Part shown: piece after piece, positions 24,172 to 31,351 of the stretch
How positions within the stretch are numbered: position 1 is the first letter of the stretch
How the letters are laid out: every line of letters starts with the position of its first letter
Assembly: GCA_936914845.1 (NCBI GenBank)
Contig: CAKZGE010000004.1
Coordinates: 558,001-622,000, forward strand
Length of the DNA stretch: 64,000 nt
From: an uncultured Chloracidobacterium sp.
GTDB lineage: Bacteria; Acidobacteriota; Blastocatellia; Pyrinomonadales; Pyrinomonadaceae
Direction: 5' to 3'
Program-made: the position numbers and the translations under genes
The notes under the pieces: model-generated
What the model saw: only the letters and a program-made list of their open reading frames with translations
Told to the model about the DNA's origin: nothing
Databases searched by the model: none

Positions 24172-24777
24172 ATGGAGCTTTTCGGACGAGCGTTGAAAGC
24201 TGAAGATCTTGTGCAATATGACGGCACGGCGATCTACTACGGCCCGATCTTTAATGCGGTGGCAACAGCGAGACTTTTCGCCGGCCTGAATTCCGATGTC
24301 TCGTGGCAGCGAGATGTTGTGATGATGTACGGCAAACGCATCGAAACGCGCCGGCGAACGGCTTGGTATGGCGATATGCCTTATATTTACAGGTATTCGG
24401 GAGTTGCCAGACAGGCCCTTCCATGGCTTTCGATTTTACTGGACATCAAAAAGTGTGTCGAAGATGTGAGCGGCGAAACGTTCAATTCCTGCCTTTTGAA
24501 TCTTTATGCGAATGGCGAGGAATCGATGTCCTGGCATAGCGACAACGAAGCTGATCTGCTTAAAGAAGGGGCGATCGCTTCGGTTAGTTTGGGTGCCGAA
24601 CGGCGGTTCGCGTTCAAACACCGCCGCACGAAAGAAACCGTCCGGGTGCTGCTTGAAAACGGTAGTCTTCTGGTGATGAAAGGAAGCATTCAGCGGCATT
24701 GGGTGCATGCATTGCCGCCGATGAAAGGAATTTCGGAGCCGCGGATAAATCTGACGTTTAGAACGATTATCGGATGA
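24172..24777 (+). CDS. AlkB-like 2-oxoglutarate/Fe(II)-dependent dioxygenase
   Basis: About 201 residues; a GTG directly before the ATG (24169) may be the start. Oxidative demethylase fold of the AlkB/ALKBH2-3 type: the iron ligands are His and Asp in SWHSDNE (about 121-127) and the His in QRHWVHALPP (about 174-183), and the 2-oxoglutarate-binding Arg pair is in RINLTFR. The RRRTAWYGD and YANGEESM segments are typical of ALKBH2-like DNA repair enzymes. It probably repairs alkylated bases in DNA or RNA. Its stop codon directly abuts the stop codon of the convergent acetyltransferase gene. Confidence 0.9.
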   Translation: MELFGRALKAEDLVQYDGTAIYYGPIFNAVATARLFAGLNSDVSWQRDVVMMYGKRIETRRRTAWYGDMPYIYRYSGVARQALPWLSILLDIKKCVEDVSGETFNSCLLNLYANGEESMSWHSDNEADLLKEGAIASVSLGAERRFAFKHRRTKETVRVLLENGSLLVMKGSIQRHWVHALPPMKGISEPRINLTFRTIIG

Positions 24778-25242
24778 TCAATCTCGGAGCAGAAGTCTCA
24801 TCTGCGGAAGCCGGCGAATAGTTCCAGCGAGAGTGCTTTCAGTATGGCCGATCGTCACCGCACCCATTTTCTTATAGAAATCCTCCGCGTTCGGTTCGGC
24901 GTCAATGTCGATCGCGGTGCATCCGAATTGCTCCGCCAGAGTTTCCGCATGGCGAAAAAGCAATTTGCCGCAACCGCTTCCAATGCGGGCCGGAACTATC
25001 CAAAGGTGTTCTAATTGGGCGGCCGGTGGGTCGAGGTGCAAAACGTAAAAACCGATCGGCTCGGAACCGATCTCTTCGCTTAGAACAAAAACTTGCGAAT
25101 GGCGAATGATCTCAGGCGAGATCGTCAGCTGCGGGCGCCATATTTCGAGCCATTCGGCCGGGTAATTCCAGTAAGATTTCGCCGCCTGAGCGATGGCGGA
25201 AAGCTGTTCGGCGTCGGAGGTTTCAGCGGGCCTGATGTTCAT
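24778..25242 (-). CDS. GNAT-family N-acetyltransferase
   Basis: 154 residues. The N-terminal NIRPAETSDAEQLSAIA and the acetyl-CoA-binding motif A around LWIVPARIGSGCGKLLFRHAE (Q/R-x-x-G-x-G/A type, slightly divergent) identify the fold, and NAEDFYKKMGAV is the usual C-terminal motif. The substrate is unknown. The start codon overlaps the stop of the RidA-family gene (ATGA), so the two are translationally coupled. It ends with no gap against the AlkB-like gene on the other strand. Confidence 0.87.
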   Translation of the reverse strand: MNIRPAETSDAEQLSAIAQAAKSYWNYPAEWLEIWRPQLTISPEIIRHSQVFVLSEEIGSEPIGFYVLHLDPPAAQLEHLWIVPARIGSGCGKLLFRHAETLAEQFGCTAIDIDAEPNAEDFYKKMGAVTIGHTESTLAGTIRRLPQMRLLLRD

Positions 25243-25664
25243 CCGTCAATAGTGGCTATGACTTTGAGTTCGATAGCTATCGGGGTCGGCAGCGATGAGA
25301 TCTCGATAGTTGTCCGGCATGGTTGATCTTCCGCAAAATGCTCTGCGTAGATGCGGTTATACACTGCAAAATCGTCCTTCATATTGGTCAAGAAAACAGT
25401 TACATCAACGATATTTTCCCACCCGGAACCGGCATCTTCCAAGATCCATCGGATGTTTTGAAAGACAGAGCGACACTGCGTTTCAATATCGTAAGAAACG
25501 ATCTCGCCGGCGTCGTTCAGTTCGACACCGGGTATCTTTTTCGTGCCGCGCTCGCGCGGGCCGACACCGGAAAGGAAAAGCAGGCCGCCGACCCGACGGG
25601 CATGCGGATACGACCCGACCGGCTCGGGGGCACGCAAAGATTCTATCCGTTCGTCTTTTGCCAT
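25239..25664 (-). CDS. nbaF: RidA-family deaminase, probable 2-aminomuconate deaminase
   Basis: 141 residues. RidA/YjgF fold. The opening APEPVGSYPHARRVGGLLFL, the GVGPRERGTKKIPG segment, and the ending PCRTTIEISSLPTPIAIELKV are much closer to 2-aminomuconate deaminases of the 3-hydroxyanthranilate pathway than to generic RidA, which lacks the GVGPR insert. That enzyme turns 2-aminomuconate into 4-oxalocrotonate. The presence of the dioxygenase and decarboxylase of the same route within 5 kb supports this. A general imine deaminase role is the alternative. Confidence 0.8.
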   Translation of the reverse strand: MAKDERIESLRAPEPVGSYPHARRVGGLLFLSGVGPRERGTKKIPGVELNDAGEIVSYDIETQCRSVFQNIRWILEDAGSGWENIVDVTVFLTNMKDDFAVYNRIYAEHFAEDQPCRTTIEISSLPTPIAIELKVIATIDG

Positions 25665-25668
25665 AAGA

Positions 25669-26265
25669 TCACAAACGCTGCAGCGAAGCGAGTATCTTTT
25701 TGGTGTCGGCCAAGGAGATCATTATTTGATTCGGGTCTGATGCTTCGGAATCTTCGGGCGGTTCCGGGTTGTACATACCGATGTAATGGAAATTGGTTTT
25801 GCCGATCAAAAGCCATTCGGTCATTACATATCCCTTAAGTTTTTGGTCCGAATCTATATCCTTTGGTTCGTACATAAGATCGATCTGGCCGACGGCAGAT
25901 CTGATCTGATGGGTGACATCGTAAGGCAGTCCGCCGAGTCCGTCGAAACCCGATTCTAAGGCGAACCGCTGAAATTTACCCTTTTCCAACCGGCGGGTAT
26001 AGATGATGATGAATTCGCGATCTTCGAGAGCGACGCCGCGGCCAAGCCGCGATTTGATAGATTCGAGCTCAAAACCGGCCGGCAGCCATGTGGGAAGAGC
26101 GATCTGCATAACGCGTTTCGCGGCCAGCATTTCTTCCATATTTGCTTTCGGCACACCCGGAAATCGGGCCATTGCCGCTTTTATTTTGGCGGGCGAAACA
26201 TCCTGTGCGGCTGCGGCCGCTGAAAAAACGAAAATGGCGATAGATAATAAAGCGATCTTTTTCAT
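25669..26265 (-). CDS. Exported protein of unknown function
   Basis: 198 residues with a Sec signal peptide (cleavage near AAAAAAQ, residue 20). The mature part begins with a conserved-looking helix (SPAKIKAAMARFPGVPKANMEEML) and continues as a mixed alpha/beta domain with IALPTWLPAGFELESIKS, a phrasing common in exported proteins of this lineage. I do not recognise a characterised family. It sits 4 bases before the RidA-type gene and 24 bases after the exported peptidase gene, so it probably belongs to the same transcript. Confidence 0.72.
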   Translation of the reverse strand: MKKIALLSIAIFVFSAAAAAQDVSPAKIKAAMARFPGVPKANMEEMLAAKRVMQIALPTWLPAGFELESIKSRLGRGVALEDREFIIIYTRRLEKGKFQRFALESGFDGLGGLPYDVTHQIRSAVGQIDLMYEPKDIDSDQKLKGYVMTEWLLIGKTNFHYIGMYNPEPPEDSEASDPNQIMISLADTKKILASLQRL

Positions 26266-26289
26266 GTGTAATATCCCTAGTTGTCGAAT

Positions 26290-27606
26290 CTATTTGGATC
26301 TTTCGACCCATATCTGTACAAGGTTGACGAGAGTTTCCGTCGATCTTTCCAAACCTTTTCGCGAATTGAACTCTAATTTGCCGTGAAAATTGTGTCCACC
26401 GGTGAAAAGGTTCGGTGTCGGCAAGCCCATCGCCGTTAGCCGCGAACCATCCGTTCCGCCGCGGATCGGGCGGAGCTCGGCGGCTATGCCGGCTCGTTTG
26501 GCGGCCTCGATAGCGTAATCTGTCAATTGTGGATAGTCTTTCAGCACCTCTTTCATATTCAGATAACCGAGTTCGCTTTTATATTCGATCTTGACGTCCG
26601 GAAACTTCTTTTGCGTTTCGGCAATGACCTTTTTTACTGCTGCTTCCTGAGCTTCGAGGCCATTGATGTCGAAATTCCTGAGCAGTATTTTTACGGTGGA
26701 TGTTTCTTCGTTCATCGTCGCCGAATAGGGATGAACAAAACCTTCGCGGCCTTCGGTAGTTTCGGGCCGATTTGGGACCAAAGCCGGAAAACGGCCCAAT
26801 AGATCGCCGGCGGCATACATTGAATTTATCATGATGCCTTTCGCGGTGCCCGGGTGGGTCGATCGGCCGTGAAAGGTAACGGTGGCGGTTCGTGCCGACC
26901 ACGTTTCATTGGAAATGTCGCCAAGCTGTTCGCCATCGACGGTGTAGGCAAACTTTGCTCCCCAGCCCTTAATGTCGAATTTATCGATACCGCCGCCGAC
27001 CTCTTCGTCAGGCGTAAAGGCGATCGCGATGTTGCCATGCTTGATCTGCGGATTTTGGTTCAAAATGTCGATCATCGTCATTATTTCGGCGATGCCTGAT
27101 TTGTCGTCCGAACCGAGCAGAGTGGTGCCGTCCGCCGTAATGATGTCATCGCCGATCAGGTTTTTTAGGTCGGGATTTTGAGCAACGGTGATGACCTGCG
27201 TTCTATCATTCGGCAAAATGATATCGCCGCCCTGATAGTTCTTGTGGATTATCGCATTGACGTTCGCACCCGAAACCGCCGGCGAGGTGTCCATATGGGC
27301 AATAAAGCCGATGGTCGGCACTTTCGCATTGTCCGGCAGATTTCCCGGCACCATGCCATAAACGATCCCCCATTCGCTGGTGCGAACGTCACGAACGCCG
27401 AGTGTCTTAAGCTCTGATTCCAAGAGACGGGCCAGGTCGAGCTGTTTTTTTGTGCTTGGCGGTGCCGGTTGATCCTCAGCCGATTGGGTATCGATCTTTA
27501 CGTAACGCAGAAAGCGATCCATCGCCGATTCGGTCGGCGGTTTGGCTTGTGCAAAAAGCGATATCGAAAGCAGCAGCAAAACGACAAGACTGTTCAGAAT
27601 TTTCAT
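26290..27606 (-). CDS. pepT: PepT-like M20B tripeptidase with a signal peptide
   Basis: 438 residues. Dinuclear zinc aminopeptidase releasing the N-terminal residue of tripeptides. Metal and catalytic motifs: GFIAHMDTSPAVSG (His, catalytic Asp), LLGSDDKSGIAE (bridging Asp), FTPDEEVGGG (catalytic Glu pair), and NLFTGGHNFHGKLEF (C-terminal His). The dimerisation domain contains GRSTHPGTAKG. Unlike cytosolic PepT of enterobacteria, residues 1-21 form a Sec signal peptide ending SLFAQA, so this one is probably periplasmic. On the coding strand TATACA stands 7 bases before the ATG with no ribosome site. Confidence 0.9.
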   Translation of the reverse strand: MKILNSLVVLLLLSISLFAQAKPPTESAMDRFLRYVKIDTQSAEDQPAPPSTKKQLDLARLLESELKTLGVRDVRTSEWGIVYGMVPGNLPDNAKVPTIGFIAHMDTSPAVSGANVNAIIHKNYQGGDIILPNDRTQVITVAQNPDLKNLIGDDIITADGTTLLGSDDKSGIAEIMTMIDILNQNPQIKHGNIAIAFTPDEEVGGGIDKFDIKGWGAKFAYTVDGEQLGDISNETWSARTATVTFHGRSTHPGTAKGIMINSMYAAGDLLGRFPALVPNRPETTEGREGFVHPYSATMNEETSTVKILLRNFDINGLEAQEAAVKKVIAETQKKFPDVKIEYKSELGYLNMKEVLKDYPQLTDYAIEAAKRAGIAAELRPIRGGTDGSRLTAMGLPTPNLFTGGHNFHGKLEFNSRKGLERSTETLVNLVQIWVERSK

Positions 27607-27817
27607 ATCAATATGTATAGGCTAAAAGGCGGCAATGTGTCCAATCTCAATGTCACATCATGCAAAAGAGAGGTCCTGATAGCGTGTACGAAATTCGTTC
27701 GCCACACGCATTTCGCTGTTCACCATTAAAAGGCGTCGTTTGGTCACATTTCCGATCAATTTATGAAGAACTCCGGCTAGTATTACGCTAAAGGAATTTT
27801 GTTCTCAAAAAAACGAT

Positions 27818-28423
27818 ATGAATTCAGCTGCACTTACCCTCGAACAAACGGCTGCTTTGAATGATCTGGAATTGGTGACGACCGCTCTCGGCGGAGGCGA
27901 AACTTCATTCGAAGCCCTCGTTCGCCGATATCAGAAGCCGATAATTGCCTATATCTATCGAATGCTGGGCGATACCGAAGCGGCTCTTGATGTTTCTCAA
28001 GAGGTCTTTATCAAAGTGTACAATTCATTGGACAAATACCGTTCGGAGTATAAATTTTCGACATGGCTTTACCGCATTGCCCACAACGCCGCCATTGATC
28101 ACATTCGCCGGAATCCGCAAAATGTTCTCAGCATTGAAACCGAGAACGAAGATGGTGCGTATCAATTCCAGCTTGAAAGTCAGCAGCCTGACCCTGAGCA
28201 GGAAATGCAGCGACACGAATGGCGAACCGAGATCGACGAGGTCGTCAAGCGACTGCCGGCCCAATACCGCGAGTTGATATTGTTGCGGCACGCTCAGGAC
28301 ATGAGCTACGACGAGATCGCCGAAGTGACCGCTTTGCCGCTCGGTACGGTCAAGAACAGGCTTTTCAGGGCGAGGGAATTGATGCGTGAGATCTTTGTCG
28401 AACGGGGTTTTCCGGGCATTTGA
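27818..28423 (+). CDS. ECF-subfamily RNA polymerase sigma factor
   Basis: 201 residues. Region 2 (FEALVRRYQKPIIAYIYRMLGDTEAALDVSQEVFIKVYNSLDKY, then FSTWLYRIAHNAAIDHIRR) binds core polymerase and the -10 element, and region 4 (LPAQYRELILLRHAQDMSYDEIAEVTALPLGTVKNRLFRARELM) is a helix-turn-helix for the -35 element. Regions 1.2 and 3 are absent, as in ECF factors. The anti-sigma gene starts 20 bases after the stop, the usual pairing. Target promoters are unknown, but downstream envelope genes are candidates. Confidence 0.94.
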   Translation: MNSAALTLEQTAALNDLELVTTALGGGETSFEALVRRYQKPIIAYIYRMLGDTEAALDVSQEVFIKVYNSLDKYRSEYKFSTWLYRIAHNAAIDHIRRNPQNVLSIETENEDGAYQFQLESQQPDPEQEMQRHEWRTEIDEVVKRLPAQYRELILLRHAQDMSYDEIAEVTALPLGTVKNRLFRARELMREIFVERGFPGI

Positions 28424-28442
28424 TCCGCCAAACGATAAAATA

Positions 28443-29030
28443 ATGAGTCAGCCGGAAATCAGAACATCACAGATCAGGAAATGTCCGGCAGAAAATATCT
28501 ACGCCTATATCGACGGTGAGCTTTCGGCGGCCGCGGAGATCGAATTTGAACTTCATACCGCAAAGTGTGCCTATTGTTCCGCTGCAGTAAGAGCGGAAAA
28601 AATGATGCTCAATGAGATCGCCGGTTCCTTTGAAATTCCGGAAGATCTTGAAATTCCGCAGGATTTTACGCGGCGAGTTGTCGCAAATGCCGAAAGCAGC
28701 ATAAAGGTCCATCGGTGGCGAACGGAGGTTTTTATCGCCGGAGCGGCAATTTCCGGACTTTTGGCCATCGGGCTGGCGGCGGGCGACGCACAAAATTTTT
28801 GGGGGCCGCTGGCCCGTCTTTTCGAACGGCTCGCCGTTTTGTCCACCTATCTTTTCTACTTTCTTTACAGTCTGGCATTTGGCATCGCCGTCTTCGCGCG
28901 GTCGATCTTCGGAGCTTTCTCGCATTTCGCTCATCAAATGCTGCTTGCCGCCGCCGCCGTTGTCTTTGCAATTGGGGTTATCTCGATGCGTCGAATTGCT
29001 GCGGCCTCGGCACCGCAGGAGAACAAATAG
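28443..29030 (+). CDS. Zinc-binding membrane anti-sigma factor
   Basis: 195 residues from the ATG at 28443. The cytoplasmic N-terminus has the ZAS motif, His38-x3-Cys42-x2-Cys45 (LHTAKCAYC), which clamps ECF sigma factors. Three hydrophobic segments follow (about 94-112, 131-155 and 165-182), more than the single helix of many anti-sigma factors. It lies directly downstream of its presumed partner sigma gene and 4 bases before the next membrane-protein gene. Confidence 0.85.
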   Translation: MSQPEIRTSQIRKCPAENIYAYIDGELSAAAEIEFELHTAKCAYCSAAVRAEKMMLNEIAGSFEIPEDLEIPQDFTRRVVANAESSIKVHRWRTEVFIAGAAISGLLAIGLAAGDAQNFWGPLARLFERLAVLSTYLFYFLYSLAFGIAVFARSIFGAFSHFAHQMLLAAAAVVFAIGVISMRRIAAASAPQENK

Positions 29031-29034
29031 CCAC

Positions 29035-29958
29035 GTGAGCTTTTTTAGTCTCTCAAACTTTCCTTACAAACGGCTTTCCGCCGCGTTATTGCTGATCTTT
29101 TCGGCACTTTCTTTGCAGATATTTTCCCAGATAGCCTCGGAACACGGAGCAGATACGATCGTTATCGAAGATGCGCCGGCAATGGAGGTCATCGCTTACG
29201 GCAAAAACGTAGTGGTTCGCCAGCGAGCAAAGGGCGTTCTTGCTTTTGGCGGAAATGTTGTCATTGAAGGCGATGTGACCGGCGATGTCGCGGCTGTCGG
29301 CGGTTCGGTAACGCAACGTGAAAGCGGCTATATCGGCGGAGACGTCATTGTGCTCGGCGGAACTTACACCGCGGAATCGGCCGATCCAAAACGCGAGCCT
29401 GGCCACGACACGGTGATGTACGCCGGCTATGAAGAAGAACTTCGGGATCTTTTATTGAACCCTTCGCAGATGCTGGCTCCGGCTTGGTCACTGAATTTTG
29501 CTGCTTCGCGGATACTTTCAACTGTTCTGTGGTTCATCGCGACGCTGGTCTTTGCCTTTGCGTTGCCGAAACCGGCAGCACGGGCGATATCTTCGTTCCG
29601 TCTTTCCGCTCTCAAAATGACCGCCCTCGGCATCGGCGTATTTGGTGCCGCAACGGTATTGATATTGGCGGTGACTGCTTTCCTGCCGGGTGCTTTTGGG
29701 GCGATATTCGGGTTGGTTATGCTGATAGGCTCAATGCTTGCCTATATTTACGGGCGAGTGACACTTCAAGCGGCGACCGGTAAGGTGCTTGCCAAATATC
29801 TTCGGCTTGGAAATTCGGAATCCATTGCGATCCTTTCGGGTACGGTTTTGTGGGCGGCCGTGCTGACCATTCCCTACGTTTGGCCGTTCGCCGTAATATT
29901 CCTTATTTCGGCCGGCACCGGCGTCTTGATAACGGCCCTTCCGCGCAGGTCTCGCTGA
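29035..29958 (+). CDS. Membrane protein with bactofilin-like beta repeats
   Basis: 307 residues from a GTG at 29035 (GGAG upstream); the frame extends back into the anti-sigma gene but no better start exists. An N-terminal hydrophobic segment (about 14-32) is followed by short beta repeats (about 45-110: VIAYGKNVVVRQRAKG, VLAFGGNVVIEGDVTGDV, AAVGGSVTQRESGYIGGDV, IVLGG) like the polymer-forming beta-helix of bactofilins. The C-terminal half has about four transmembrane helices. It may sense or organise the envelope with the ECF system. The repeat pattern is seen; the role is inferred. Confidence 0.78.
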   Translation: MSFFSLSNFPYKRLSAALLLIFSALSLQIFSQIASEHGADTIVIEDAPAMEVIAYGKNVVVRQRAKGVLAFGGNVVIEGDVTGDVAAVGGSVTQRESGYIGGDVIVLGGTYTAESADPKREPGHDTVMYAGYEEELRDLLLNPSQMLAPAWSLNFAASRILSTVLWFIATLVFAFALPKPAARAISSFRLSALKMTALGIGVFGAATVLILAVTAFLPGAFGAIFGLVMLIGSMLAYIYGRVTLQAATGKVLAKYLRLGNSESIAILSGTVLWAAVLTIPYVWPFAVIFLISAGTGVLITALPRRSR

Positions 29959-29995
29959 CGTTCTTATTCCTTTACTTACAAAACTTTACATTTAA

Positions 29996-30020
29996 CGTAA
30001 AACCTTACGGCGTCTTTTTT
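29996..30020 (+). terminator. Weak terminator-like hairpin
   Basis: Five-base stem CGTAA/TTACG (29996-30000 / 30005-30009) followed after four bases by TCTTTTTT. It would end the sigma/anti-sigma transcript, but the stem is short. Confidence 0.35.
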
Positions 30021-30085
30021 CGTCTATATTAATTGATCACCTGTGTTCTTTTAGAATTTTGATATTTTGGCCGGAAATTAGAAAC

Positions 30086-31270
30086 ATGTTCAATAAAAGT
30101 TCAGTTATCGCATTTATCATCACTTTTTTAACGGCAGCGGCCGTTTTCGCTCAAGATGGAGCAAATGTTAAACCCTCTGTCGTGACCGGAGATGTGACGT
30201 CGATCGCGGAAGGAAAACTTTCGGTTACGGCACAGAGCGGCCCGATGGACGTTATTCTGACCGAAAAGACCATATTCAAGCGAGTGCCGGCGGAAAATCC
30301 GAATTTGCGCTCCGCGGTCGATTCTTCGCTGTCGGAGATCAAGGTCGGCGATAGATTGCTGGTAACGGGGTTCCCGGCGGCGGACAACAAGAGCATTCCG
30401 GCTAATACGATATATCTAATGTCGAAAGACGACATTGCTAAAAAGGACGCTAAGCAAGCCGGCGAATGGACGACACGCGGTGTTTCAGGCAGAGTTTCAA
30501 AGGTCGATCCGGCGACAGGGCAGATAACGGTCAGCGTTCGCGGTTTGAACCAAACGACCGATGTTGTCATTACACCAAAAGCCGACGCCAAAGTGCTCCG
30601 CTATGCTCCAAATTCCATCAAGTTCAGCGAAGCTTCGCCAAGCACGATCGATAAAGTATTGGTTGGCGATATGCTGCGGGCATTGGGTGACAGATCGGCG
30701 GACGGCACAAGTTTCGCGGCCGAAGAGATAATTTCGGGATCGTTTGTGACGGTCGTCGGCACGGTCAAAAATGTCGATGTCGAAGCTAAAATGCTGGTCG
30801 TTACGGATCTTTCGAATAACAAGGACGTGACCATTTCGCTCAGCAGCCCTTCGATGATGAAAAAATTTCCGGAAGAAATGGCACAGCGAATGGCGGCGGC
30901 GCAAAATGGCGGTGCTCCCGGTCAAGGCGGCCCGGGCCAAGGTGCTCCGGCAAATGGCGGACAAGGAACGCCGCCGGCAGAGGGACAAGCGGGGCCGGGC
31001 GGCCGCCGGGGCGGTCGAGGCAGCATAGACGAAATGTTGGAAAGGTTTCCGAGCATAGCCATCGCCGATATCAAGGTCGGGGACAAGATCGCTATTTCAA
31101 GCACCAAGCAGCCGGAGGGAACGCCTCTTAGCGCGATCAAGCTGCTGGCCGGGGTAGAACCTTTTATCACTGCTCAGACGGCGGCCCGTGGAAACGGCGG
31201 ACGACGCGGACAAGGCGGACAGAACACAGGATTCACCATTCCCGGACTTGACGGAATGGATATGCAGTAA
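30086..31270 (+). CDS. Exported DUF5666-like protein with a Gly/Pro/Arg-rich linker
   Basis: 394 residues from the ATG at 30086, with a signal peptide ending AAAVFAQ (about 23). Three related beta-barrel-like repeats are visible, each opening V-x-G-x-V-x-x-V/I (VVTGDVTSIAEGKLSV, GVSGRVSKVDPATGQITV, TVVGTVKNVDVEAKMLVV) and closing with a VGD segment, the pattern of DUF5666 (OB-like) domains. Residues about 275-313 are low complexity, rich in Gly, Gln, Pro and Arg, ending GRRGGRG. The function is unknown. It is followed 80 bases later by the Oar-like receptor, which carries a similar linker, suggesting they work together. Confidence 0.75.
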   Translation: MFNKSSVIAFIITFLTAAAVFAQDGANVKPSVVTGDVTSIAEGKLSVTAQSGPMDVILTEKTIFKRVPAENPNLRSAVDSSLSEIKVGDRLLVTGFPAADNKSIPANTIYLMSKDDIAKKDAKQAGEWTTRGVSGRVSKVDPATGQITVSVRGLNQTTDVVITPKADAKVLRYAPNSIKFSEASPSTIDKVLVGDMLRALGDRSADGTSFAAEEIISGSFVTVVGTVKNVDVEAKMLVVTDLSNNKDVTISLSSPSMMKKFPEEMAQRMAAAQNGGAPGQGGPGQGAPANGGQGTPPAEGQAGPGGRRGGRGSIDEMLERFPSIAIADIKVGDKIAISSTKQPEGTPLSAIKLLAGVEPFITAQTAARGNGGRRGQGGQNTGFTIPGLDGMDMQ

Positions 31271-31351
31271 AGCTTACGCACTAATTTTTATAAGATGAAA
31301 CGGCGGTTCGGCCAGTTCGATATTCCTGACCGTTTCAATATACATGATCAA

